Shown here in pieces: positions 1-10,629 of a DNA stretch of 64,000 bases (the stretch's first letter is position 1; each line of letters starts with the position of its first letter). Under the pieces are notes generated by a model, which had not been told where the DNA came from, did no database searches, and worked only from the letters and a program-made list of their open reading frames with translations. The position numbers and the translations under genes are program-made. This DNA is from Pseudorhizobium flavum (GTDB taxonomy: Bacteria; Pseudomonadota; Alphaproteobacteria; Rhizobiales; Rhizobiaceae): NCBI RefSeq assembly GCF_902502825.2, contig NZ_LR723670.1, positions 3,282,501-3,346,500 on the forward strand. Direction: 5' to 3'.

Positions 1-2586
<2,586 letters not shown>

Positions 2587-2654
2587 GTCGAACCTCCACA
2601 GATCGTTCCGCCCTTTAATAAGGCACGAAACGATGATTGAGATTGAGCTCCCTC

Positions 2655-2673
2655 AAAAGGCGAGCCCCTCGCC
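2655..2673 (-). terminator. Rho-independent terminator after the ArsR/SRPBCC operon
   Basis: On the minus strand GGCGAG and CTCGCC form a 6-bp GC-rich stem with a three-base loop, followed by TTTT. It lies about 110 bases past the stop of the small membrane protein gene and just ahead of clpB, so it would insulate clpB from the upstream operon. The stem is short, so strength is uncertain. Confidence 0.5.
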
Positions 2674-2783
2674 GGAAACATCGGCGTTGAACGAGATATG
2701 GGAGGAGATTTTGCGGATTTAAAGAACCGGTCACGGCTCGCCGGGATATCTTTTGAGGCGGTCCGATCTGGTTACGTTGCCGC

Positions 2784-2999
2784 TCAACGTCCGCCTTCGC
2801 CTCGCCGCCTGGCCGTATAGGGCAGCACGAACATATAGAGGCCGGTGATCAGAAGCAGAAAGAGCGGCGGCAGCGGCGCATAGACGATCCAGGCGGGCGG
2901 CTGGCCAAGTGCCATCAAGATGAAGTTGGCGATAACCGTAACGGTAAAGGCGATCGACAGCCAGCGATGGCCCTGCCGAATTGCGTAGCTCAAGGTCAT
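2784..2999 (-). CDS. small two-helix membrane protein, unknown function
   Basis: A 71-residue protein with two hydrophobic segments (about residues 15-32 and 40-60) joined by a short Pro-rich loop, and a basic C-terminus (RRRGEGGR) probably facing the cytoplasm. A strong AGGAGGA site lies just before the ATG. It is the third gene on the same strand after an ArsR-type regulator and an SRPBCC protein, 62 bases downstream of the latter, so it is probably co-transcribed with them. I do not recognise the family and assign no function. Confidence 0.65.
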   Translation of the reverse strand: MTLSYAIRQGHRWLSIAFTVTVIANFILMALGQPPAWIVYAPLPPLFLLLITGLYMFVLPYTARRRGEGGR

Positions 3000-3061
3000 G
3001 TCAGTCCTCCTCTTGCGTGGCCGTCACATCGCCCCGCTCGAACGCTGTGGATGAGACTGCG

Positions 3062-3472
3062 TCAGTTCCGTTCTCTGAGAACGCGCTCCATGGCGTCCAG
3101 GAACTTCGGCCAGCCGGCGTGAGCGCCCCGGTAATATGGCTGCTGCTCCGGTTTGAACCCTGTCTGCTCCATGCGCAGCCGTGTTCCCGTCTCGCTCGGG
3201 AATAAGGTCCAGGTGACGATGCTCCTGAGGTCCTTGGTGTCCCATGTATAAGACAGCGCCTTGCCCGGCTCGATTGCCCGTACCTCGCAGTTGACGGAAC
3301 CCCAATCCGCACGCAGGCTGAAGCGATGACCCATCTCCGGCTGGAAGTCGCCCTTCATCAGCCACTCCTCGATCAGATGCGGCTGCGTCAGCGCCCGCCA
3401 GATCTTCTCCGGCGGATAAGGAAGGTCCCGCTCAACGACGACCGAGAGCGTATCGACAGACATAGAGTTCAT
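3062..3472 (-). CDS. SRPBCC / AHSA1-like (START-fold) protein
   Basis: A 136-residue protein of the AHSA1/ATPase-activator type within the SRPBCC (Bet v1-like) superfamily. Visible family features are the opening strand with DLPYPPEKIWRALTQPHLIEEWLM, the central WGSVNCEVRAIEPGKALSYTW and the closing HAGWPKFLDAMERVL helix. These proteins form a hydrophobic ligand cavity; the ligand is usually unknown. Its ATG overlaps the stop of the ArsR gene by four bases (ATGA), so the two are translationally coupled. ArsR-AHSA1 pairs are a recurrent bacterial arrangement. A second in-frame ATG three codons in could also be the start. Confidence 0.85.
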   Translation of the reverse strand: MNSMSVDTLSVVVERDLPYPPEKIWRALTQPHLIEEWLMKGDFQPEMGHRFSLRADWGSVNCEVRAIEPGKALSYTWDTKDLRSIVTWTLFPSETGTRLRMEQTGFKPEQQPYYRGAHAGWPKFLDAMERVLRERN

Positions 3473-3795
3473 TGATCCATCCTCTTCAGCAGATCTTCCA
3501 GCGCAACAAAGCGTGCGTCCCAGAAGCGGGTCATCTCGCCCGACCAGTCGATGATCGACTTCAGGGGGGCCGGTTCTGCGCTGTAGTGGTTGTGACGCCC
3601 ATCGGGCCGATCTTTCACCAGACCCGCCTGCTTGAGAACCACGAGGTGTTTCGAAACCGCCGGCTGCGAAATTCGGGCACGGGCAGTCAATGCAGCAACC
3701 GTCTGTTCACCGTCGCGGCACAAGTGCTCGAATATCGCCCTGCGCGTAGGGTCCGCCAGGGCCTTGAACAGAAGCGTCTGAGAATCTCGTGCCAT
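3469..3795 (-). CDS. ArsR-family winged-helix transcriptional regulator
   Basis: A 108-residue HTH repressor. The opening LLFKALADPTRRAIFEHL and the recognition helix ISQPAVSKHLVVLKQAGLV are typical of the ArsR family, and the beta-wing follows (DRPDGRHNHYS). No CxC metal-thiolate motif is present, so it is probably not an arsenic or cadmium sensor. It belongs to the subgroup often paired with AHSA1 proteins, as here. It is first in a three-gene minus-strand operon and is divergent from the AztD-like gene across about 150 bases. Autoregulation is likely but no operator was identified. Confidence 0.88.
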   Translation of the reverse strand: MARDSQTLLFKALADPTRRAIFEHLCRDGEQTVAALTARARISQPAVSKHLVVLKQAGLVKDRPDGRHNHYSAEPAPLKSIIDWSGEMTRFWDARFVALEDLLKRMDQ

Positions 3796-3909
3796 TATCG
3801 ATAACCAAACAGCTATTAGTGACTCAAATAACCGGCTAGCTATCGGTCAATCAAGTCTAAAGCTGTGCGGGATTTCCGCTGGACAGCAATCAGGACGCAC
3901 TCTAATTAA

Positions 3910-3927
3910 GTAACGTTATTACATTAC
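3910..3927. promoter_or_regulatory. candidate Zur operator (imperfect 18-bp palindrome)
   Basis: The sequence GTAACGTTATTACATTAC reads as two inverted 9-base half-sites, GTAACGTTA and GTAATGTAA, matching at seven of nine positions. It resembles the AT-rich GTWATGTTATAAC-type operators of alphaproteobacterial Zur/Fur proteins. It ends 19 bases before the ATG of the AztD-like zinc-chaperone gene, where a bound repressor would block transcription or the promoter. Assignment to Zur is inference from the shape and the gene behind it. Confidence 0.5.
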
Positions 3928-3946
3928 AAACATCAAGGAGACAGTC

Positions 3947-5161
3947 ATGCTTCGCCTGCCGCTTATTGCAGCGTCCTCCGCCATCCTCATAGCAACGCTC
4001 AGCCCTTCGAAGGCAGATGAGGTGGAAGCCTGGCGGCTTCTGGTCGGAGACCAGAAGGATGCAAAGCTCACAGTGCTAGATGGCGCCACCGGGCACCAGA
4101 TCGCGCAGTATCAGCTTGAAGGCTACGTCACCCATTTGGGTGCCAGCGAAAGTGGGAAGACCGCCTTCGCGGTTCAGATGGATGCCGATGCCGTCGACGT
4201 GATCGCCACGGGCGTCACCTTCTCCGATCACGGAGAGCACAGGGACGTCGAATTCAACCAGCCGGCGCAGCTTGGGCGTATCGAGGGACTGCGTCCGGTC
4301 CACGCGGTACCGCACGACGATCAGGTTCTGCAATTCTTCGATCTGGAAGGCGAAGCACGCATCTTCGACGAGGCTGCGCTTCTGAAGGGCGAAATGACCC
4401 GTGAGGTGGTGAGGTCGACCGCACCTCATCACGGCGTAGCGGTGCCGCTTGGAGCCTACATGCTCATATCCGAGCCGGACGTTTCGAAGGCGACAAAGGA
4501 AGGAGACTTGCCGCCGCGACTGGGGCTGAAGGTTCTGAATGGCGAAGGACAACAGGTGGGAGAGATCGCGACCTGCACCGGTCTGCACGGCGAAGCATCT
4601 TCCGCGGGGATGGTCGCATTTGGGTGCGAGGAAGGCGTGCTGATCGCCCGCAGGGGTGGAAGTGGAACGCCCGAGCTTGAGATGCTGTCCTATGGCGACG
4701 ACATGCCGGAAGGGCAGGTCGGCACTCTACTGGGCGGACGAGCCATGCAGTTCTTCCTCGGCAACTACGGTGACGACAAGGTCGTCGTGATAGACCCCTC
4801 TCAGGAGAACCCATTCCTTCTGGTCGAGCTTCCCGTCCGGCGGGTGGACTTCGCGCTTGATCCTGCGCGGCCCACGACAGCCTATGTGTTCACGGAAGAT
4901 GGGACACTCCATGTACTGGACATTCTCACCGGCCGCCTGACGAGATCAGCTCAGGTCACGGAGCCTTACAGCAAGGACGGGCACTGGCGCGATCCGCGTC
5001 CGCGTCTGGCGGTCATGGGCACGGAGATCGCCGTGACGGACCCGCGCCGCGAGCGCATCCTTATCCTCGATGCCCAGACCTTAGGGGGGAACCGCTCACT
5101 GCCAATCGCAGGTTCTCCGTTCAACATCGTCGCCGTCGGGGGCTCCGGCATCAACCACTAG
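3947..5161 (+). CDS. aztD: AztD-like periplasmic zinc metallochaperone
   Basis: A 404-residue secreted protein with a signal peptide (cleavage near KADE, residues 23-26) and repeated WD/beta-propeller-like blades of the form VxVIDxxxxxPF. His-containing segments at regular intervals (DHGEHRDVEF, APHHGVAVP, GLHGEAS, DGHWRDPRPRLAV) match what is known of AztD, which passes Zn(II) to the solute-binding protein AztC in Paracoccus-type aztABCD importers. AAGGAG six bases upstream of the ATG supports the start. No aztABC genes lie next to it, so it is an orphan in this window. A Zur-like palindrome lies upstream. The family call is from recognition of overall sequence character; the exact zinc ligands were not proved. 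Confidence 0.72.
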   Translation: MLRLPLIAASSAILIATLSPSKADEVEAWRLLVGDQKDAKLTVLDGATGHQIAQYQLEGYVTHLGASESGKTAFAVQMDADAVDVIATGVTFSDHGEHRDVEFNQPAQLGRIEGLRPVHAVPHDDQVLQFFDLEGEARIFDEAALLKGEMTREVVRSTAPHHGVAVPLGAYMLISEPDVSKATKEGDLPPRLGLKVLNGEGQQVGEIATCTGLHGEASSAGMVAFGCEEGVLIARRGGSGTPELEMLSYGDDMPEGQVGTLLGGRAMQFFLGNYGDDKVVVIDPSQENPFLLVELPVRRVDFALDPARPTTAYVFTEDGTLHVLDILTGRLTRSAQVTEPYSKDGHWRDPRPRLAVMGTEIAVTDPRRERILILDAQTLGGNRSLPIAGSPFNIVAVGGSGINH

Positions 5162-5218
5162 GCGCAGACAGTGATGGCGCCACGCCGTGGCGGGAATGCT
5201 TCCCCATGAGACCTGCAT

Positions 5219-5249
5219 AAAAAAGACCCCGGCGTTACGGCCGGGGTCT
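5219..5249 (-). terminator. Rho-independent terminator of the DUF4167 gene
   Basis: A ten-base-pair stem (AGACCCCGGC with GCCGGGGTCT) and six-base loop, followed on the minus strand by a run of T residues. It lies about 27 bases past the DUF4167 stop. On the plus strand it could also help end the convergent AztD-like transcript, although the downstream plus side is not T-rich. Confidence 0.85.
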
Positions 5250-5275
5250 CGTCGTCTCAATGCTGATAAGTCACG

Positions 5276-6001
5276 CTACTCCCCGGGTGCGTCCGCCAGT
5301 TCGGGTTGAGACTCGGCTGCGCCGGCCTCTGAAGTCGCACCTTCTTCTCCCCGACGGGGGCGACGCGGGCGGTTGCCGGCATTGCGACGGCGCGGCTGGC
5401 GTTCACGTTGCGCGCCCTGCTCTTCCGATTCCACGGCAACCTCGGCTGGTATACCCTCGATCACGGGCTGAGGCCCGGATCCGTCGATGGCAGGCGTCGC
5501 CTCGGCTGCAGGAAGCGGATCACGCTCGCGGCGATTTTGACGTTGATGATCCCGTTGTTCGCGAGGCTGCTGGTTGTCCCGGCGTTGCGACTGGCCCTCA
5601 GCCAAAGGCTGCTGGCGGAACGAACCCTCGTCATCCCCCTCATTGGTGTCGATGTCGTCGCCGTCCTGCCCTTCGCGATCCTGGAACTCACCGCGGTCGT
5701 CGCGCTGGAAGCGCTCCTGCATCTGCGCCTGGGCCGTTGCAATGATGCGGTTGTAGTGTTCCGCATGCTGCAGATAGTTTTCTGCCATCACTCGGTCGCC
5801 GGAGCTCTGGGCGTCCCGCGCCAGTGCTGCGTACTTCTCGGCAATGTGCTGCGCCGTTCCGCGGATCTTAACGTCTGGGCCTGAGCTGTCATAGGTGCGG
5901 GTAAGAGGATTGCCGCCCTTACGATTGAAGTTGCCGCCGCCGCCACTGTTGTTGCTGCCGCCACGCCCTCGACCGCGCTTGTTCTGCTGTCCTGGCCTCA
6001 T
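5276..6001 (-). CDS. DUF4167 domain protein, probable RNA-associated
   Basis: A 241-residue protein starting MRPGQQNKRGRGRGG, the signature N-terminus of the DUF4167 family in Rhizobiales and relatives. The conserved block PLTRTYDSSGPDVKIRGTAQ, followed by a helical IAEKYAALARDAQ...AENYLQHAEHYNRII segment, covers about residues 30-90. The rest is a disordered Gln/Arg/Glu-rich tail with basic patches (RRRNAGNRPRRPRRG). An RG/RGG-rich N-terminus plus basic tail suggests nucleic-acid binding, but function is not established. A longer reading frame extends upstream to 6103; the MRPG start was chosen because it is the family start and has AGGTGAT ahead of it. Confidence 0.88.
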   Translation of the reverse strand: MRPGQQNKRGRGRGGSNNSGGGGNFNRKGGNPLTRTYDSSGPDVKIRGTAQHIAEKYAALARDAQSSGDRVMAENYLQHAEHYNRIIATAQAQMQERFQRDDRGEFQDREGQDGDDIDTNEGDDEGSFRQQPLAEGQSQRRDNQQPREQRDHQRQNRRERDPLPAAEATPAIDGSGPQPVIEGIPAEVAVESEEQGAQRERQPRRRNAGNRPRRPRRGEEGATSEAGAAESQPELADAPGE

Positions 6002-6302
6002 AGATAGATCACCTGAATTGTCTGTTATCCGCTGATAGGGGGCCGCGCGGCCATGCTGGCTTGCGCCAGACCGAGACTTCGCGCGCCGCGCACAGGAGGA
6101 CACCGAGCCACCTGCCGCTAGTGAAAGTCAAATTACCTGAATCACGCACCAGGAAATGTTCAACCTTTGAAACTCAAAAGAGCCGGTCTCAGGGTTGACC
6201 TTAACCCGAACGAATCTCCGTTCATTCCCAGCCGCCCGGTACGTGGCCGCAAACTATCGTGCTTCCTCTGGAAATCCAAGCCTTTTCTTTCGCTGTGCAA
6301 AA
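6002..6302. other. intergenic region, no gene identified
   Basis: About 300 bases between the stop of prmC and the start of the DUF4167 gene, both on the minus strand. It is less GC-rich than its neighbours. It should hold the promoter of the DUF4167 gene, but I could not pick a convincing -35/-10 pair. A near-palindrome GGGTTGACCTTAACCC at 6192-6207 is the only structured element I noticed. Reading frames crossing this stretch lack family resemblance and a ribosome site. Confidence 0.5.
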
Positions 6303-7172
6303 TCAATGGCCGGGTTCGGCCCTGGCAAACAGAAGGACACGATCCTTGTCGCCAAAATCCCGAAGCGCCTGATGCAGGACAAAGCCTACCGCCTGGAAGA
6401 TCGTCGTCACACTATCCCTCTGGTCATAGCCGATCTCGACTCCGACCATTCCGCCGGGCGCCAGAACCTCGCCGGCACCTGCGGCGATGGCACGGTAGCA
6501 GTCGAGCCCGTCCGGTCCGCCATCAAGCGCACGCAGGGGATCGAACTCCCTGACTTCCGGCTCAAGCGCCGCGATAACGCCCGTTCTGATGTAAGGCGGG
6601 TTTGAAACTACGATGTCAAACCGCCCTGTAACCTCTTCCAGCCAATTGCTCCGGATCGTCTCGAACCGGCCAGCCAGGCCAAGCCTCGCCGCGTTTTCGC
6701 GGGCAGTCTGTAATGCTGCCTCGGATAGGTCCGTGCCGACTCCGGTCGCCTGCGGGCATTCCTTCAGGAGTGCCAGGAGGATCGCGCCGGTTCCGGTTCC
6801 CAGATCCAGGATGCGTACTTCGCCTCGCGATGCGACAAACTGCCTCACATAGGGAAGGATGGCATCGACGAGGATTTCCGTGTCCGGTCGCGGCTCCAGC
6901 GTCTCTGGAGAGAGCTTCAGCACCATACCGTGAAATTCTCGTTCTCCTAATATGCGGTGCACAGGCTCCCGTTTCAAGCGTCGCCCGATAGCTTCCGCTA
7001 TTTTCTCGAGCTCAGGGCCGCCAATCTCGCGGTCGCCCCTGACGAATACGTCCGTAGCCGTCAGGCCGAGCACGCCGCCGATGAGAATTCTCGCTTCGAT
7101 CGTCGCGTCCGGCAATCCGGCTGCGGCAAGTCGGCTCCTCGCATCTGCAACCACGGCGGAGAGCGTGGTCAC
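6303..7172 (-). CDS. prmC: peptide chain release factor N5-glutamine methyltransferase
   Basis: PrmC (HemK) methylates the Gln of the GGQ motif of release factors RF1/RF2 using S-adenosylmethionine. The 289-residue protein has the N-terminal helical domain, the SAM-binding motif [15 protein letters not shown], and the diagnostic catalytic motif NPPY near residue 190, followed by the family block [15 protein letters not shown]. Its start overlaps the stop of prfA by four bases, so enzyme and substrate are translationally coupled, a classical arrangement. Confidence 0.96.
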   Translation of the reverse strand: MTTLSAVVADARSRLAAAGLPDATIEARILIGGVLGLTATDVFVRGDREIGGPELEKIAEAIGRRLKREPVHRILGEREFHGMVLKLSPETLEPRPDTEILVDAILPYVRQFVASRGEVRILDLGTGTGAILLALLKECPQATGVGTDLSEAALQTARENAARLGLAGRFETIRSNWLEEVTGRFDIVVSNPPYIRTGVIAALEPEVREFDPLRALDGGPDGLDCYRAIAAGAGEVLAPGGMVGVEIGYDQRDSVTTIFQAVGFVLHQALRDFGDKDRVLLFARAEPGH

Positions 7173-8251
7173 CCCTGCTGCTCGCCAAGTTGTGCCAGCT
7201 GGCCGGCCTGGTAGTCGGCGATCAGCGCATCGACAACCTCGTCAATCTCGCCCTCCATCATTCGGTCGAGCTTGTAGAGCGTCAGGTTGATACGGTGGTC
7301 CGTCACGCGCCCCTGCGGAAAATTATAGGTCCTTATGCGTTCCGACCGATCGCCGGATCCCACCTGACTCTTGCGGTCGGCGGATCGCTCGCTCTCGGCC
7401 TTCTGCCGCTCCATGTCGTAGAGCCGCGACCGCAGCACCTGCATCGCCTTTGCGCGGTTCTGGTGCTGCGATTTCTCCGAACTCGTTACCACAAGTCCCG
7501 TCGGCAGATGCGTGATCCGGACGGCGGAATCCGTGGTGTTGACGTGCTGCCCACCAGCGCCCGATGAGCGCATGGTGTCAATCCGAATGTCTTCCGGCCG
7601 GATCTCGATGTCGATCTCCTCGGCCTCCGGCAAAACGGCCACGGTCGCCGCCGAGGTGTGGATCCGCCCCTGCGTCTCGGTGTCCGGCACGCGCTGGACC
7701 CGATGGACACCCGATTCGAACTTCAGCTTGGAGAACACTCCGCGCCCGCTGACGGTAGCGATGATTTCTCTGAAGCCGCCGGCTTCGCCCTCGCTGGCGG
7801 AAAGCACCTCCACCTTCCAGCCCTTGCCCGCGGCATAGCGCTCGTACATCCGGAACAGGTCGCCCGCAAACAGTGCCGCCTCGTTGCCGCCGGTGCCGGC
7901 GCGGATTTCCAGGATCGCGCTCTTCTCATCCGCGGCGTCCTTCGGCAGCAGCAGGACCTGCATGTCCTTTTCCAGCGCCTCGACCCTCTCCTCGGCCTCC
8001 GGCAGCTCCATCTCGGCAAGCTCGCGCATTTCGCGATCCGTCGCCTTGTCGGCGAGCAGCGTCCTCAGGTCGGATACCTCCGCGGTTGCCTTCTCATAGT
8101 CGCGGATCTTGCGCACGACAGGCTGCAACTCCGAATATTCGGACGCGAGCCGCACATAAACGTCCGCAGCCGGGCCTTCCGACATGCGGGCCTCGATCTC
8201 GCCGAAGCGGCGCTCCAGTTCGCGCATCTTCTCTACAGGAAGCTTCGCCAC
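7169..8251 (-). CDS. prfA: peptide chain release factor 1
   Basis: RF1 recognises UAA and UAG and triggers peptide release on the ribosome. The 360-residue length is standard. The PCRF domain occupies the first half. The peptidyl-tRNA hydrolysis domain carries GAGGQHVN (GGQ near residue 232), and the C-terminal [20 protein letters not shown] block is intact. It lies 25 bases after ptsP and overlaps prmC, giving a ptsP-prfA-prmC transcription unit on the minus strand. Confidence 0.98.
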   Translation of the reverse strand: MAKLPVEKMRELERRFGEIEARMSEGPAADVYVRLASEYSELQPVVRKIRDYEKATAEVSDLRTLLADKATDREMRELAEMELPEAEERVEALEKDMQVLLLPKDAADEKSAILEIRAGTGGNEAALFAGDLFRMYERYAAGKGWKVEVLSASEGEAGGFREIIATVSGRGVFSKLKFESGVHRVQRVPDTETQGRIHTSAATVAVLPEAEEIDIEIRPEDIRIDTMRSSGAGGQHVNTTDSAVRITHLPTGLVVTSSEKSQHQNRAKAMQVLRSRLYDMERQKAESERSADRKSQVGSGDRSERIRTYNFPQGRVTDHRINLTLYKLDRMMEGEIDEVVDALIADYQAGQLAQLGEQQG

Positions 8252-8276
8252 CCGCTTCTACTCCATGTTGTTGTCT

Positions 8277-10544
8277 TCAGACCGGAATGCCGTTCTCTGC
8301 CGCAAACCGCGTCAGCAGTTCGCGAACCGGCTCTCTCGGCTGCCTGTCGTCCAGCGCCGCGTTCAGGGTCTCCGTCAGCCTGTCCGCATCAAGCGAAAGG
8401 AGCATGGCCTTGACCGGCCCGATAGAGGTCGGCGCCATCGAAACGGAGCGGAAGCCGAGCCCGATCAGGGCCATGGCCGAGAGCGGCTTGCCCGCCATCT
8501 CGCCACACAGGGTCAGCGGCGTCTTGTTGCGTTCCGCTGCCCGCACGATGTCGCGCAGGATCCGCAGGAACGGTCGGCCCAGCATGTCGAACCGATCGGA
8601 GACACGTGCATTGCCACGGTCGGCAGCCATCGAGAACTGGAAGAGGTCATTGGAGCCCACGGAGACGAAGTCCACCTCAGCCATCAGTTCGTCCAGCTGC
8701 CACATCAGCGCCGGCACCTCGAGCATGGCGCCGAACTGCAGCTTGCGCGGCAGGCTGTGCCCGAATTTCGAAAGGTGCTGGACCTCCTTCTGCAGGAGGT
8801 CGCGCACGGCATGGATCTCGGCAACCTCCGTCACCATCGGCAGCATCATTCTGAGCTCCGCATCGGCAGAGGCGCGCAGCAGGGCCCGCAACTGCGTCCG
8901 CAGGAGGCCAGGGCGGTCGAGCGACAGGCGGATCGCCCGCCAGCCGAGCGCCGGATTTTCCTCCTCATGCGCACGAAAATACGAAACGACCTTGTCGCCG
9001 CCGATGTCGAGCGCCCGAAAAGTGACGGGAAGTCCGTCGGCCTGCCGGATGACATTGCGGTAGAACGCCTCCTGCTCCTCGAGCTTCGGCATGGTCGAGG
9101 CGATCATGAACTGGAGTTCGGTGCGGAACAGCCCAATACCGTCCGCACCCGATTCCGGCAAATGCGGCAGGTCCACGATCAGCCCGGCATTCATCATCAG
9201 GCTGATGCGCTTTCCATCCTTGGTGACAGGATCAACGTCGCGCAGCGCTCGGAACTGTTCCTGGCGGCGGGCACGCAGCCGGACCTTCTCCTCGTAGGCC
9301 TTCAGGACATCCGATACCGGCCGCAGGTGAAGTTGGCCATCATCGCCGTCGATGATCGCGGCGTCACCGTTTTCGGCGAGTGCAACCGCCCCTACCGCCT
9401 GGCCGACCACCGGGATGCCCATCGCTCGTGCCACGATCACGACGTGGCTGGTGACGGCGCCGTCTTCCAGCACCAGGCCACGAAGCCTTTCCCGCGGGTA
9501 GTCGAGAAGCTCGGCCGCACCCATGGCGCGCGCAAAGATTATCGCGTCAGCCGGCATGCCCTCACCGATCGACCGCCCGCTAAACCCGGTCAACTGCCGC
9601 AGCAGGCGGTTGGCGAGGTCGTCGAAATCATGCATCCGCTCGCGCAGATACGGGTCGGTCAGGCGCATCATCCGCGCTTTGGTATCGCTCTGCACCTTCT
9701 CGACGGCCGCTTCCGCCGTCAGGCCGTTGTGGATGGCCTCCTCCATGCGCCGCACCCAGCCCTGGTCGTAGGCGAACATCCGGTAGGTCTCGAGCACCTC
9801 GCGATGCTCGCCTTCCGTGGCCACGTCGCGGCGCGACAGCATGTCGTCGATGGAAATCCTAAGCGAGCCCAATGCCTCGGCCAGCCGCCGCACTTCGCTT
9901 TCGGCGTCTTCGTTGAGAAGATTGGTCACCACCACGCGCGGCTCGTGCAGGATCACATGTCCCAGCCCGAGGCCTTCGTTGTAGCCGTCTCCCTCGATCG
10001 TGACGGGGCGCGTCAGGTCGAGCTCGAGGCCGGGCTTCGTGATCTTCTTCAATTCCCCGGTGGCGATCATTTCGGCGATTACCATGGCAGTCGTTTCGAG
10101 CGCCTCGACCTCATCTTCGCGATAGGTCCGACTCGCCTTGTTCTGGACGACCAGGACGCCCAAAGTGCGGCCTGCCCGCAAGATCGGCACGCCGAGGAAG
10201 GAATGGTAGATTTCCTCCCCCGTTTCAGGGAGATAGCGAAACGCGGGATGAGCCTGAGCATCGGAAAGATTGAGGGGTTGCGCCGAAGCAGCGATCGTCC
10301 CGACAAGACCCTGCCCCATTTTGAGCTGTGACAGGTGGACGGCTTCCGGATTGAGGCCCTCGGTGGCGTAGAGCTCAAGCACCCCGTCCGATCGCAGCAC
10401 GTAGACGGAGCAGACTTCCGCCACCATGTTGCTGGCGATCTGGCGGACGATGCGGTCGAGACGCTCCTGCGGATCCAGCGGCTCCGCCATCAGTTCGCGC
10501 AGCCGCCGAAGCAGCACGCGCGGCCCAGCCGACAGGTCTCTCAT
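8277..10544 (-). CDS. ptsP: PEP-protein phosphotransferase of the nitrogen PTS (EI-Ntr)
   Basis: The first enzyme of the nitrogen-related phosphotransferase system: it autophosphorylates with phosphoenolpyruvate and passes the phosphate to NPr (PtsO) and then PtsN, a regulatory cascade in proteobacteria. The protein has an N-terminal GAF domain (about residues 20-160), a swivelling domain with the active-site His in GAVTSHVVIVARAMGIPVVG, and a C-terminal PEP-binding TIM barrel ending in LCGEMAGKP. I chose the ATG giving MRDLSAGPRV because relatives begin there; in-frame ATGs six and nine bases further upstream are also possible, and a GGGAG site sits nearer to them. About 755 residues. Confidence 0.95.
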   Translation of the reverse strand: MRDLSAGPRVLLRRLRELMAEPLDPQERLDRIVRQIASNMVAEVCSVYVLRSDGVLELYATEGLNPEAVHLSQLKMGQGLVGTIAASAQPLNLSDAQAHPAFRYLPETGEEIYHSFLGVPILRAGRTLGVLVVQNKASRTYREDEVEALETTAMVIAEMIATGELKKITKPGLELDLTRPVTIEGDGYNEGLGLGHVILHEPRVVVTNLLNEDAESEVRRLAEALGSLRISIDDMLSRRDVATEGEHREVLETYRMFAYDQGWVRRMEEAIHNGLTAEAAVEKVQSDTKARMMRLTDPYLRERMHDFDDLANRLLRQLTGFSGRSIGEGMPADAIIFARAMGAAELLDYPRERLRGLVLEDGAVTSHVVIVARAMGIPVVGQAVGAVALAENGDAAIIDGDDGQLHLRPVSDVLKAYEEKVRLRARRQEQFRALRDVDPVTKDGKRISLMMNAGLIVDLPHLPESGADGIGLFRTELQFMIASTMPKLEEQEAFYRNVIRQADGLPVTFRALDIGGDKVVSYFRAHEEENPALGWRAIRLSLDRPGLLRTQLRALLRASADAELRMMLPMVTEVAEIHAVRDLLQKEVQHLSKFGHSLPRKLQFGAMLEVPALMWQLDELMAEVDFVSVGSNDLFQFSMAADRGNARVSDRFDMLGRPFLRILRDIVRAAERNKTPLTLCGEMAGKPLSAMALIGLGFRSVSMAPTSIGPVKAMLLSLDADRLTETLNAALDDRQPREPVRELLTRFAAENGIPV

Positions 10545-10629
10545 CGGCATCATCGCTCCCGAAACAAGGTGCCCCACGCCTTAGGATCGGCCCTTCCACA
10601 CGTGGGAAGAGTAGCCCCTCGGCTCATGC

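Noticed and set aside
2587..2655. A heat-shock sigma-32 promoter for clpB.
   Set aside because: Expected on biological grounds, but I could not find a CTTG-type -35 with a matching -10 at acceptable spacing.
8184..10331. A 715-codon open frame on the plus strand opposite ptsP.
   Set aside because: It is an antisense shadow. High GC and codon bias in ptsP leave the complementary frame open. The product is rich in Arg/His/Gln/Leu, matches no family, and has no ribosome site.
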